Of a DNA stretch of 64,000 nt, positions 22,395-33,884 are shown in pieces. The stretch is from positions 94,484 to 158,483 of the forward strand of contig VCJN01002803.1 in assembly GCA_006384855.1 (NCBI GenBank), given 5' to 3'. This stretch comes from Tetraselmis striata. Lineage: Eukaryota; Chlorophyta; Chlorodendrophyceae; Chlorodendrales; Chlorodendraceae. The stretch's first letter is position 1. Each line of letters opens with the position of its first letter. The notes below the pieces were generated by a model. It was not told where the DNA came from. It did not search any database and saw nothing but the letters and a program-made list of their open reading frames with translations. Position numbers and translations under genes: made by a program.

Positions 22395-24398
22395 ATGAAG
22401 CTCACGAGGTACCTATACGGTGTCATATGTCTTCCTATAGTCAATATGAAACCCGCGTACATGTATGCTCGCATCGGCGCGGCTGCCCCCAGTCACTCAG
22501 TGTTGGCGGCTTTCTCAGACGACGTCAACCTGGTCGGCACTGGTGATGGACTTGCGCTTGCTACGTGGGTGGCCCCGTCCGCTTTTGCCGCCGTCGAGTT
22601 AAGCGTCACCATTCGCAAACGACAGGCGTATTGTCAGCTTGGATCTTCGTCCCCGTTCGGCACCCTTCACTTTGGGCATTTGTTGCATGGTGTTGTAGTC
22701 TCCTCGTCCGGAATCAAGGTGCTTGGTGCCCATGTGGACTCGGCCACTTTCGCCCGGGAACTGTTGGACAAAACGGTCGAAAGATTTCATCAATTCGGCT
22801 CCCGGCTTATCGGTTTGGCCGACCACTTCCACTCCCACACTGCTACTCGTTTGCTGCAAGTTTGCGGCCGTCGTTTTGGCCACCATACATCTCCGCTCCA
22901 CGCCTCGGGGCTTGGGTCGATCCGAGGGGTATGGCGACACTATTTTGTCTTTCCTCGAAGATGCAAACACCGCCGCATTTTCAACGCTTGCCGGCATATG
23001 GGGTGTTAGCCCCGACCTCTTGGATACCCCCTCATCCAAAAAAAACCTCCATGCGCACGCACCTGTCCCTCCCGGTCCAAATTGGGGGCCTCGGCATCGG
23101 CGATACTGTGGTTATAGCAGATGCCTCCCACATCGACGCTGCCGCCCTCGTGCTTGGCCAAGCTGTGACTTTCCTCCGTGCTCGACACGCCACCATGAGC
23201 GACGCCATGGCGTTCTTTTCCGACCCGTCCGGCATATCCAGCCCTCATAGCCTCTACCGTGTTGGGGCGTCCTCGATCCACCATGCTTTGGCCACCCCAA
23301 CGTCGAAGCCCGATGCTGGCGCCAACGCGTCGGCGCCAATGTGGGTTGTCGAGCTTCGCGCCGCTCATACCCGTGTCGTTGACGAGTGTGGAGACGCGGT
23401 GCTCGAGGATCTAGCGGGGCCGTTGGCCTCTGCACTAAAGTTGCTCCCCTCCAAGCGCTCCCACGTTGCCCGTGCCGGCTGCTCGGCCGCCGGGGCTGAG
23501 CCGGCGTCTGCAATGCGCTCGGCGGCCGACCTCCAAGCTATCCCGCATTACTCGGACTTCCCCTTGCACTCCATGCGGAAAGTACAGGAAACCCTGAGCC
23601 ACCGCATTCACACGGTCCGTTTCGCAAAGCTTGCTGCTCGTATGCCTACAAGCGGCCCTGACAGCAACCGCTTCCGAGGCCGCCTCTTACGCACCGCGAC
23701 AGCGTTCCTGGTGACTGATCCTCCAAGTGAGGGTCGCCTTGGTGAAGTCCGTGAGCGTTCCCCTGGGTACTACGATTCCATGTTCCGTGTTGCCGCTTGC
23801 CGCCCATTTGGCCTTCCGGCGGCTCCTGTCCTCTCCCTTGGCGAGCCATGCTCTTGTGCTTTTTGTTCCTTCTCGGTACAAGGTATGTTGGCCCGTTTTG
23901 AGGATGCTGGCGTGGATTTCACTCAATCATTCAACTTGGGCGGTCGCATACCCTGATCACGTGGCACGTTGCTCTGGGGGCGACTCCAATCACGCCGCAC
24001 ACGAGTGGGCGGCACACGGCCTTTCCGACATCTGCCACGACGTGAAGTCCGCGCTGGGCGTGGGTGTCCAGATCCTCACGGACCCGTCGGTGCTTGTTTC
24101 TCTCCCGAAGGGCAGCGACGGCCGGCCGGTCGATGTTGGGCTTTTTGGGTATGACGGTATCCGCGGGAACTAACACGGTTGCTGTCGATACCACCATTGC
24201 CCTTATCCTCGGCGTGTCAAGCTAGGATTCAACGACTGCTTTGCGGGCTGCAGAGCGCCACAAAATCCAGAAGTATGACGAGGGTGTCCGAAACGCCGCC
24301 GGCATGCTTCGCTTTGTTCCTTTCGCCGTTTCCGAGTTCGGCTCGCTGGCCCCGCACGCCGAGGCTTTCTTGGTGGAGCTTGCGAAAGCTAGCCACGC

Positions 24399-24445
<47 letters not shown>

Positions 24446-24865
24446 CCAAAAAATCGGCAAGCTCTTGTCTGCGTGGCGCCGCCGTTTCTCCTTGCTCATC
24501 AACATGGCACATGCAGACAACGTTCTTGGCGGGGTCGCGCCCGCGCACGCGGCACTACGTGATGGTGCTCCTTCGCCTGCGTCGCGTTGCTCGTCGGCCT
24601 GTATTGCTATAACCCGGGTCATTGGATGCAAGCGTCCTCGCCGTGGCTGATGGGCTACCCTAGGGCGGTGGTCCCTGTGGTTCCTGGCGGCAGCTTGGCG
24701 ACTTCGTGGTTCCCTTGGCTCTCCCTTGGTTCTTGGCTCCCTGACCTCCTGCTCGACCTTGGTTTCAAGTTTATTTATGTCTCTCTTTTGCTGGCAACCT
24801 TTCATCATAGTTGCTGTTAGTTCTGTTTGTAGTGCGCACATTGCATGTTAAAGCTCTGATGTGAA
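22395..24865 (+). pseudogene. 5'-truncated LINE with C-terminal PD-(D/E)XK-like nuclease region
   Basis: Starts within the RT domain (AFSDDVNLVGTGDGLAL = RT catalytic box with SDD) and continues through the thumb (LLDKTVERFHQFG). The rest lies in shifted frames: about 23010-23956 (THLSLPVQIGGLGIGD), 23950-24173 (SNHAAHEWAAHGLSD, ILTDPSVLVSLPKG, then VDVGLFGYDG) and 24178-24650. The last part pairs AVDTTIAL with AERHKIQKYDEG, the D...D..K..KY pattern of a PD-(D/E)XK nuclease, followed by LSAWRRRFSLLINMAHADN. At least three frameshifts show the copy is dead. A (CA)n array sits inside the ORF at 24393-24443. The 3' UTR, about 24655-24865, is matched by a second copy at 50335-50445. Confidence 0.7.
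24393..24443. repeat. (CA)n microsatellite inside the LINE ORF
   Basis: About 25 CA units lie between codons for LVELAKAS and KIGKLLSAWRRR, both recognisable parts of the LINE C-terminus. Confidence 0.9.
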
Positions 24866-25683
24866 AAATACCAACGGTTATAATAAGGAATTTCATAGCG
24901 GCAGCCACAGATAAATCGAAATACCCCTAGAACTGTCTGTAACGGTCGAGTCGCCGCCTTTCTTGGGCACTTCATATCCTCACCGTTACTGTCGAGCTAA
25001 TCTTCGCGCGCGCGTCCACGTGCGTCCGCACTCCTTGCGCTCGTTGCGCGCAGCACAGCAGCGAGCCAAGCAACGCGAGCAGAAGCGCGCGCGTCAACCC
25101 TCGCGATGTCCATCGTCCTGGCGTTGGTTCTATCGTCCCGCAGCGCACCGACCTCAGCATACCCCGCTGCGCACTCGGCCAGGTTCCTTGGAGACGCAAC
25201 CAGCTTCGGTACTAGTGGCAGTCGTTATTCCTCAATATCACCCTCGGACGTATTTGAGTCGCCGTTTGAGTTTGCTGCAGGGCGTCTGTTCGCTCGTGCC
25301 GGGAAGAAACAGCGGCGTTCTTGGGCAATTCTCGGGTATCGCTGGCGCCAGAATCGACGGGGCCAGTGCCGACAACCTGTAGGACAGGAACTTACGTCTT
25401 GCCGCTCCGGGAACGTCCATTCCGGGACCGACGACAGCCAGAACCCCGCGCTTGCTCAGGGCTGAGGCGTCAGTGCTTTCAATTGCCGTGTCCTGCCGTG
25501 CTGCCCCAAAGCCTCCAGCCAAAAGCCGGGAGGGTTGGGGGGGTGGGCGCCGGTACGAGCGACAGGTCACCTGCGGCTAGACGACGGACGGCTACACAGA
25601 GGGCGCGCGCCCATCAGCAGCAGCACGGAGTACTTCGTCCTCCATTCTCGCTAGGCCGGCTCCTGTCGTAGCAGCTCGCCGTC
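24866..25683. other. Upstream region of the NHX gene
   Basis: GC-rich sequence with short open frames on both strands and no recognisable protein. It probably contains the NHX promoter and 5' UTR. No clear promoter motif was identified. Confidence 0.35.
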
Positions 25684-28600
25684 ATGTCGGATAGCACAGG
25701 AGAGGTGAGCGCATCTGTAACACGGGGAGGGCGCTGCCGTCCATGGTTGCCCCGAAGTGCTTGCATGGAAGACCAAGGGGGTGCTGGGGAGGCGGGGGGG
25801 GGGGGGGGGGGGGGGGGGCGGGGGGGGGGGCGCTTGCAGCTCTGGCAGGGCCATCATGATGCGGCCCGTATGGTCCGGCGCGGCGCTGAGGTGCCCCCTG
25901 CCCCCTCCCCTGGGTCCGCGGCGCTACAGACGCAGCTGACGCTGGTGTGGGCGCTGCTCATCGTCGTGGTCATCCTGGCGTTCTTCCTGCAGCGCTACCG
26001 CGTCCACATCTGCCCGCCCTCCTCCGCGGCCATGATCCTAGGTGAGGCGCCGCCCCCAGCCCCGGGGCACTTCCCTCATGCATGCGGCAGGACCGAGTAC
26101 CAAGGGGGGGGGGGGGATCCCCACACCGTCCCTCTCAGCTGCCACCGCCACTGCTGCTGCGCTTCCCGGCAGGCATGGTCTCCGGCGCCGCTGCGCGGCT
26201 GATCTTCAAGCGCAACTCGCCGCTGCGCTTCTCGCCCTCCATCTTCTTCTACGGGCTGCTGCCGCCCATCGTGTTCGCGGCGGGCTTCAACCTGAAGAAG
26301 CGCCACTTTTTCCACAACTTTGGCAGCATCATGCTCTTTGCGGTGCTCGGCACCATCATCTCCACGCTCGTCTTCGGCCTGCTCACCTACCTGCTCAGGA
26401 AGATGCACCTCGTCAACCCCATCAACCTCGGGGACGATCCGCTCGTGGTGTCGCTCATGTATGGTGCGTTGCCCCGGCCGCCCGGCACCGGCTCCAAAAC
26501 CATCCCCGGAGCTGCCATGGCGGTGTGCCAACGCACTCACAACAGCCCATTGCATAACACAGCCCGCCACACCCAGCTCAAACATGGACGAAACGGCGGA
26601 CGTCGATCAGCATGGAAGCAAGAGCGCCGCGCTGCCCCCTGTAGCCGAGTTATGACATAGCTCAAAGTATTAGCAGCGCCACAGCACCGATCGGCAATCG
26701 CCGTTGATGGGGGTTGAGCCACGGCAGCGCCCCTAGGAACTATGCCGCAATACCAACAATAGAGCGTAACATCAGCTGCGCAGATCGGACTGGATTACCG
26801 CATTATGAAGCATCGGGCACCCCCCCCCCCCCCCCCCAACCCCACCCACCCCACCCCCATATCCAGGCTGGCAGATGCTTGGCCCCCTCCCACTCGCGGT
26901 GCCGCAGCTGCCGCCTTGGCTGACATCGGATGCCCCCTGTGCAGGCTCGCTCATCTCTGCCATCGACCCCGTGGCGACGCTGTCCGTGTTTGCGGACGTG
27001 GAGGTTCCGCGACTGCTCTACAACCTCGTCTTTGGTGCGCCCCCTCCCACCCGCACCCGCCTCCTCCTTGCGTTCCCCGGGGGCCCGCCCGCCGCCATGT
27101 CGGCCTCTCAGCCGCCGCCGGCTGCCCTTCGCTGCCGACAGGCGAGAGCGTGCTCAACGACGCGGTGGCCATCGTGCTCTTCAACACCTTCACTGAGTTC
27201 TACCAGACCCCCTGGAGTGCCAGCACCATCCCGCTCATGCTCTGGCGCTTCTTCTTCACCTTTTTCGGCTCGCTCGTGGTACGCCACCGCTGCCCGCGAG
27301 CCATCCGCTGCGCCTCCCCTCCTTAAACACCCCTCATCCCATTTTTTTCTCACTATGTGTGTGCGGGTGCCGGCGCACTTACAAGAGCCCGTATTGTGAA
27401 TGAGCCTGAAATTGGGCTTGCATGCAACTTAATACAAGGTTTGCTGCAGTCCCTCCTATATCTACGTCTAAGTTTGACCTCTGACAGGTAGGGTGTGCTC
27501 TCAACTTGCAGTGTTCTTCTTACCGCGCCGGCAACTGTATGTGGAATGACAATAAACACATGATTAATATAGAATCCGCAATGTATAGCTGCTCTGACGG
27601 CCGTGCGCGCCCCTTCCCCCCCCTTCCGGACATCCCTGTGATACGGCCAGATGGGTGTCTTGCTCGCGCTCCCGTGCGCCTTTGTCCTGAAGCGCTTCCA
27701 GCTGGCGTCCATCAGCGGCGGCCCCTCCTTTGACGGCGCCATGTACGAGATCACGCTGCTCTTCATGGCCGCCTACCTGAGCTACCTCATCTCGGAGGCC
27801 CTCGGCATGAGCGGCATCGTGTCGCTATTCATGTCGGGCATCTGCCACGCGCACTACTCCTTCTACAACATCTGCGAGGAGAGCCAGGTCACGGTCAAAA
27901 AGTCGCTCGAGGCGGTGGCCTTCCTCGCGGAGACCTTCCTGTTTGCCTACCTCGGCCTGCAGGTGGCGCCCTCTGCCATTAAACCATCCCCTTATCCCAC
28001 ACACAAGTGCATGTATTAAACCCCATTAGACCGGGGCAGGGGGGCATTGCTGGTTTCCACCCATGATCAGCAGCCATGGCAGCTATCTCCCCCTCCTTCT
28101 AATGCCTCTGTCAGATCGTGGCTCCGGCTCACCCCCCTCCCCTTCCCCCTTGCGGTCGTGCCGGTGCAGGTGACGACGTTCAACCACATCGTGGACTGGG
28201 GCCTCCTGATCTCCGGCATCCCGCTCTGCCTCCTGTCGCGCGCAGCCAACATCTTTCCGCTGGCGCGCCTGGCCAACGTCTTCCGGCGCGTCAAGGTGCC
28301 CCTCAACCACCAGGTGCTCCCCCCCCCCCCCCCCCCCCCCCACCACCTCTTTGTGGCAAATGGGTCGAGAAAGCTGCTAAGCTTTCGTTCCGGCAATGCA
28401 GTGACAAAGTGGGCTATTTAGCTCCACCGCGACCCGCGTGTTAAACGACCATCCATGAAGCGGTGATAACTGTGTTTAGTGGCGCGCGTCGTAGATCATT
28501 GACTGGAGTTGGAAGTGACTGGTGCGTGCAGTGAGTTTGGTACAATTAGCGCGCCCGAGAACACCAAGACAACAAGAAGTTGTCTCCCATTGAGCAGTAA

Positions 28601-30284
28601 TTAGTTTACTCGCACCGGCTCAAAAGCTACTTCCACCGCGTGAAGATGTTGAAAAGAGATGCAATGAGGGGAGGAGTGGGGTGGGGGAGGGGGGGGGGGG
28701 GGTTACATTGTCCTCAGGGATCGGTTGCCTGCCTAATGGATGGACGCTGTTTCCTGGCATGGACATGAAGAATCTCAGCCCCCGCCTGCGCCATCCACTC
28801 AGTGCTGAGGGCATCTCGCCTTTGCCTTGTTTGTGGCTGCGCAGTGCATGCAGTGGGCGGTGGGGCTGCGCGGCGCGGTGGCGTACGCGCTGGTGGTGCA
28901 CATGCCCACGCTTAAGAACGGGCGCGAGCGGGAGGGCAACCCCGCGATCGAGACCGCCACGCTCTTCATCGTGTGCGCCTCCACACTGCTGCTGGGCGGC
29001 GGCACGGTGCCGCTGCTCAAGTTCTTCCGCCTGGATGTGCGCCCCGCCCCCCCCCCCCCCCCCCCCTTTCTGAGGATGCATTCATGGCTCATCGGCCTCT
29101 TCACCTTGGAGGCGGACTTACGCCCCCCTAACTATGCAAATTGTGACGGCGCACCTCTAAGACCCGTTATTGTAACCTTCGAGTTGGCTTTGGTAGCAAC
29201 ATATGATAAGAACATTTGACATGAATCCGTAGTAGTTTGGTCTACATTCGGTCTACATCTGGCCTCTGGCAGGTAGGCCGGGTTCTAACTCGCAGTGTTC
29301 GTAGTACCGCGTCGGCACCTGCACTCGCATTGGCGTAGACATGCGTCATCCGTATCTAACCGTATTCAATATCTCTGCTTCCCTTTGTATCATCGTTTTT
29401 TGGTTTCCACCTTTGCGCCCATACTATATAGCGAAGTATGCATTACCACTGGTACTATTTTCGTGCGCGATGGTCACGCGTATCCGACTTTCGCAAGCAG
29501 TGTGTGTAGCCTTTGGAATATAAATTAAGGGCTTGTACGCAAGCGCGACCGGGCTCCGGCATGGCGCCGTGTAATCACTCCCCCTCCCCTTCCCCACCCG
29601 CCCGATCCCGACCCTTTGCCGTAGGTATGTATCCCGCATGTATGCTGGCTATAGGTGCACAACAGGATGCCGTGATACCTCGTGGCACTTCTGATCCCCT
29701 CCCCACCCCCCCCCCCCCCCTGCAGCGCAAGCGCAGAGTGCAAAACTGTGAACTGCCAGAAATAATTCAGAATACAGAACGAACATATAACGAAAATACT
29801 CCGAAACAAAGTAGTCCTTACTTTTTCATTATTTATGATTATTTATGATTTTTTGGGCCCCGTGGACTGCATTTAGTTCTATACAGCATGAAGGGAAGGG
29901 AATAATGTGTACACCACTACTACCCGCGGAACTTGCCACGCTGGTGGTTGTGGAGGGGGGGGGGTCTGCGATGGTGATGGGCCACCGTTGCGTGGCGCCC
30001 AACTGAGTGCCGGCCCCATTGCCGCGGGGGAGCAGGAGGAGAGCATCCGCAACAACCCCGCGGCCGTGGAGATGTCCGAGGTGGCGGGCTTTGCGCACAA
30101 GCAGTGGAAGGTGGCGGACCGCCAGTACCTGAAGCCCATCTTTGGGGGGCGCAACAGCGACAACAGCAGCGCGCTGCTCAACCGCATGAGCAGCGGGGGC
30201 GAGGGCGAGGGCGAGAGCGACGGCGGCGACTCGCGGGGGGCCTACCAGTCCCTCGATACCACTCACAGCCCAGGGCCCGTGTGA
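25684..30284 (+). CDS. Na+(K+)/H+ exchanger, NHX5/NHX6-like (CPA1 family)
   Basis: Nine exons with matching phases: 25684-25704, 25930-26041, 26173-26463, 26945-27034, 27142-27278, 27651-27962, 28170-28313, 28845-29036 and about 30033-30284; about 516 aa. It exchanges luminal Na+ or K+ for H+ across endomembranes, setting endosome/TGN pH. Seen: first helix LTLVWALLIVVVILAFFL; FFYGLLPPIVFAAGFNLKKR, the amiloride-site region; ISAIDPVATLSVFADV and GESVLNDAVAIVLFNT, holding the membrane acids of the transport site; GLRGAVAYALVVHMP with its conserved Arg; and a soluble tail with QWKVADRQYLKPIFGG. Length and motifs fit the endosomal NHX5/6-NHE8 branch better than vacuolar NHX1. The first exon (7 codons) is short and the last acceptor could be 30032 or 30035. 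Introns are rich in poly(C)/poly(G) runs. Confidence 0.85.
25794..25830. repeat. Poly(G) tract in NHX intron 1
   Basis: 25 G, one C, then 11 G on the plus strand. Other runs in the same gene lie at about 26105-26115 (G), 26820-26837 (C), 28319-28341 (C), 28690-28702 (G), 29046-29066 (C) and 29705-29720 (C), all in introns. Confidence 0.9.
27368..27542 (+). repeat. Diverged repeat in NHX intron 5, partner of 29144-29326
   Basis: Shares with 29144-29326 the order CGGCGCAC, then AAGAnCCGT(T)ATTGT, then GACCTCTGACAGGTAGG, then CTCnnACTYGCAGTGTTC and ACCGCGnCGGCA. The two sit in different introns of the same gene in the same orientation and are well diverged. Confidence 0.55.
29144..29326 (+). 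repeat. Diverged repeat in the last NHX intron, partner of 27368-27542
   Basis: Contains CTGGCCTCTGGCAGGTAGG and CTCGCAGTGTTCGTAG, matching the copy in intron 5. It has no recognisable coding content and may be a small transposon family. Confidence 0.55.
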
Positions 30285-30904
30285 GTGTAGGCTGGGGCGT
30301 TGCACATGTAGGACATTTAACGGATGCTGCTGATCATTGGGCAGTAGTCCTTTTTGTAGCCTTTGTGTCGAGGTGATGCTGGGCCCCGGGGTCGCGGGAG
30401 CCGGGGATGGGTATGGCTTCTCAACGTTGGGCACCGAAGCACCGCAACTAAGCGATCCCCTACTGCCCCTCTTCCTTGCCCTTTGCATGCGGAGCCCATC
30501 CGCGCGGACGGGCGCCGATGCTGCGATGTATGTGCGAAAGAGGGCTGTGGCACCTGATGGCCGCATCACACACTGTAGTAATGGTACTCACTGCAGCTGG
30601 AAACTCGCGTCGCGTAATGTGGTGATGCTGATTGTTGCGGGCGGGACTGGGAAATGATAAAGAAATGACGACACCCGTCAGCGCAGATGTCGCTACTAGC
30701 TAGAGCGCCTGAATATTTGTTCATGTAGAGGGATAAAAGAGGGAGCTACGTCCTACGTCCATGTCGCGATCGAGGGTGCCAGCAGCACTTCTTGTTTCAG
30801 TGCTTTGCCTACAATCCCCCCCCCTCCCTACTTGATGCTCGACTTGCATAATATATGCCGTGAAAATGAAAATCGTTACAACTTAATTAGTTCCTGCCAG
30901 TCTT

Positions 30905-30998
30905 CCAACTACGCAGGCCAGCTATCTTATGGCCCGGCTACATGAACCCGAATAGGGTCGGCCGCAGCCCGTAGCATGCGGCTCTCTGAAGGCCAGGC
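30905..30998 (-). repeat. ~95-bp repeat, inverted copy
   Basis: The reverse complement reads TTCAGAGAGCCGCATGCTAC, then GGGTTCATGTAGCCGGGCC and AGCTGGCCTGCGTAG. This matches the direct copies at 31305-31397 and 31588-31678. Confidence 0.7.
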
Positions 30999-31304
30999 CA
31001 TGCCGTAGAATGCTGCACACTGAGTGATGCACGTGCACCGTCTCTCATTTGTGTAAACATGTCGCGACTAGCTAGGTGCTGTGCTGGTACTGCTGATGCG
31101 CATCTGTGTTGTCCGGAATCCTTCCGAAATCCTTACTTGACATGCATGCCGAATCCTGAGCAAAGGGCATATCACTATAAAGAGTGGGCGGCTTTTTGTT
31201 CGTTGTCAGCTGTGAGTATCCTGCAATGGATGCCTGAACTGACTTGTTCGGGACTTGTGCTATATGTTTACCTCGCACAGAATGATAAAAAGAGCATTTG
31301 TGGC

Positions 31305-31397
31305 CCCTGCATTCGGCTTTCAGAGGGCTGCATGCTACGGGCTACGGCCGGCCCTATGCGGATTCATTCCCGGGCCGTATGACAGCTGGCCGGCTAA
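31305..31397 (+). repeat. ~95-bp repeat, direct copy 1
   Basis: Contains TTTCAGAGGGCTGCATGCTA, CGGCCGGCCCTATGCGGATT, then GGGCCGTATGACAGCTGGCC. Confidence 0.7.
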
Positions 31398-31433
31398 AGT
31401 TGTAACAAACTTCAATGCCTATTATGCCCGTTT

Positions 31434-31482
31434 ACATACATACATATATACATACATATACATACATACATATATGTATGTA
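31434..31482. repeat. (TACA/TATA)n microsatellite
   Basis: Imperfect tetranucleotide array. Confidence 0.85.
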
Positions 31483-31587
31483 TGTTATCATCCTACCTAC
31501 AACATAATACTGGCTCATGTCTTCTACGTTTTACAGTATATGCCAAGAGAGAAAGAGAGAGAGTAGCAATATACTCTACCCTCTGGC

Positions 31588-31678
31588 ATTCAGAAGACTG
31601 CATGCTACTACCGGCGCAAGCCGGCCCTATGCGAGTTCATGTAGCCGGACCGTAAGACAGCTGGCCTGGTTCGCCCAG
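31588..31678 (+). repeat. ~95-bp repeat, direct copy 2
   Basis: Contains ATTCAGAAGACTGCATGCTA, GCCGGCCCTATGCGAGTTCA, then GGACCGTAAGACAGCTGGCC. Confidence 0.7.
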
Positions 31679-32975
31679 GAGCAATGTAGCTGATACATCA
31701 TCATGATGGTATATGCCTGCGATTATCAATTAAACGTGCGCATGTTATTACCATTAGCATCAGTAGGGAGACTTGGACAAGGAAAAAGCAAAAGACTGCC
31801 CGTGAATAGGCTGCAAATGTCATCAACAAACACTAACTAAACAAGTTTATGGATTTGCATACCGGAGCTGGCAGTGCAGAAGCTGTTATCGGTATGTCTA
31901 AGATACCGTTGCCTACTTCGCCTGGCCCCTCTGCGTACGAAATTAGCATGAGATGCAAAGCGCAGGATGAGTCACATACTCATGCTGTGTACATGGTGGC
32001 GCTACAGGTGTGCTTAGTAGTCCCTGCGATGCGCAATGCGATGCACACCCCGTCGATGCATGCCCTGTCACTACAGCGCGCACCTTATTCAGCTGGTTGC
32101 CGCTCTACCATGCCCGCCCTCCATACGTCAGACACCTCTTGTCCCAGGTTGAATGCTGCCACAAAGTGAGTCGCGCCAAAGAAGGTGTCGTTGGTGCTTG
32201 CACGGGCAAGAATTGGGCCAACCCCCAGGGGCGGCACAGCTGGGGCAGCTGAAGGGATATTATACCTGCAGCAAGGCGCTGGGATGTCGTCAAGCCGTAC
32301 GCATGGCGCCCTGGCCACCAAGTTTGCGTGCAGCAGAGGTGTGGATCTGAGCCCATCCGTTTCTCACTCCCCCAAAAGGCGTAAGGGATTCAAGAAGGTT
32401 TGCATGCCTTTGGTATGATGTGGATGTAATGTCAAACGGCAACAAGACAGTGATTGCTATGGGATTTCAGGGGCCAACGCGCAAGAACAGCCGTGAAATA
32501 CAGAGCACTAACAAATCACACAGCGTAATGTTATGGTCAAGACATGACTTTCCTGTGATGGTCACAATATTGCTGTCCCAATATTGCTGTCATGTTTTGG
32601 ATGTCGCCATTGACGGAACGACAGGCAACGAGCAGCTATAATTAACTATAGGGCCGTACCCGTATTATCTGGTAATGACTTTCAGTTCCAGCGGTGGCTA
32701 CCGTGCTACGAGCCTACGACAAACGTTCCATTACACGCCTTGAATGATAAGCAAAGTGCAGGAATTCAACTTGGAGAACAAACTCTCTTGATATAGATTA
32801 CGCCAAGCTGTATAGGTATGTGACACAGTGCTAGTGCAGAACAACTGCTTCTAAGGTGGCGAGCGCGCTGACTTGCAGTCTAAGTGATCTTGAAGCATAC
32901 GAACAGCGTATATGTATCGTATTAATACTGCATTGGCGCATCAGTCATGCGCGTCGTTGGAGTCGCTGCTCGACA

Positions 32976-33884
32976 CTAGAGGCGCATCCATGGGTGGCTA
33001 AGAGCGCTCTCAGCCGAGATACGCTCGGTTGGAGCTGCCGTCAGCAGATCCTTCACCAGGTCCTGAGCGCCTCTCGACGTGATTTCCCAAACGGGGTCGT
33101 GGAACTTCACCTGCGCTTGATGGATCATCTTGAACAACGCAGCGACGGAGTCGCCCCGAAACGGGTGCTCGCCGGATAGCATCGTGAAGAGAACTACACC
33201 CACAGCCCACACGTCGCAACTCGGGCCGTATGCCTCCCGTGATATGACCTCGGGGGCCACGAACGCGGGTGTGCCACAAGCCTCGTGAAATGCTTTCTTC
33301 GTCTCAGAAAGCTGGTCGGAAAGGCCGAAGTCGATTATCTTCACCTTTGTGTGGTCGACATCGTTCACCAGTGCGATGTTCTCGAGTTTAAGATCTCGGT
33401 GCGCAATGCCCTTGCTGTCCAGGTATGCCAGAGCGCTCAGCAGTTGCTGCATTACCTCGCGTGCGTCCCCTTCGGAGTAGGACCCCCTCTCCTGCACGGC
33501 CGACATCAGGTCGGTTCCGCGGAGCAGCTCGGTGATGATATACAGGTTGTCTTGCTCGTTAAAGTGCTCTCGATAGGAAATCAAGTGAGGGTGATCCAGC
33601 TGCTGAAGGATACGGACCTCTCGAAGTAGAACATCGCGCTCCGCCTCCTCAGTCACAATTTTGCAGGCCCACTCTTGCCCGGTGGCGCGGTCGACAACCA
33701 CTCTCACGACAGAGAAAGCGCCCGAGCCCAGATAACACCCAAGCTTATACCGCTCCCGGAAGGAGCGCCTGTCTACGCCTATCTTGGTATTCTTGGAGGC
33801 CGTGTCGAAGGCAGCAGAAGTCGTGGAGTGGCGGCTCGAGGTACTGGCGCGCGGGTTGGTGCCGTTCCTCCCGGGGCAGTCCAT
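32976..33884 (-). CDS. Serine/threonine protein kinase, CaMK-like, single exon
   Basis: An uninterrupted 302-aa ORF from the ATG at 33884 to a TAG at 32976. It is a complete kinase fold: glycine loop YLGSGAFSVVR (about aa 51-61), ATP-binding Lys in EWACKIV, Glu in LLREVRIL, catalytic loop IAHRDLKLENIAL, IIDFGLSDQL, activation-segment end CGTPAFVAPEV, DVWAVGVVLFTMLSGEHPF, and a last helix ending SAESALSHPWMRL. HRDLKLEN with the SHPW ending points to the CaMK/SnRK group, with Ser/Thr specificity. There is no calmodulin-binding tail or EF-hand; the protein stops right at the end of the kinase domain, with only about 45 aa before it. It is the only cellular gene here without introns, so a processed-copy origin is possible. 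No substrate can be inferred. Confidence 0.88.
   Translation of the reverse strand: MDCPGRNGTNPRASTSSRHSTTSAAFDTASKNTKIGVDRRSFRERYKLGCYLGSGAFSVVRVVVDRATGQEWACKIVTEEAERDVLLREVRILQQLDHPHLISYREHFNEQDNLYIITELLRGTDLMSAVQERGSYSEGDAREVMQQLLSALAYLDSKGIAHRDLKLENIALVNDVDHTKVKIIDFGLSDQLSETKKAFHEACGTPAFVAPEVISREAYGPSCDVWAVGVVLFTMLSGEHPFRGDSVAALFKMIHQAQVKFHDPVWEITSRGAQDLVKDLLTAAPTERISAESALSHPWMRL

Larger units (their letters stand above)
30285..32975. other. Gene-poor spacer with short repeats
   Basis: AT-rich; no protein family was recognised in any frame. Holds the three ~95-bp repeats at 30905-31678, a TACA/TATA microsatellite at 31434-31482 and the presumed 3' UTRs of the converging NHX and kinase genes. 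Confidence 0.45.

Noticed and set aside
24229..24841. Cys-Val and His-Thr rich ORFs on both strands
   Set aside because: Produced by the (CA)n array; only the LINE frame has homologous sequence on both sides.
25757..25939. Gly-rich ORF
   Set aside because: Translation of the poly(G) run in NHX intron 1.
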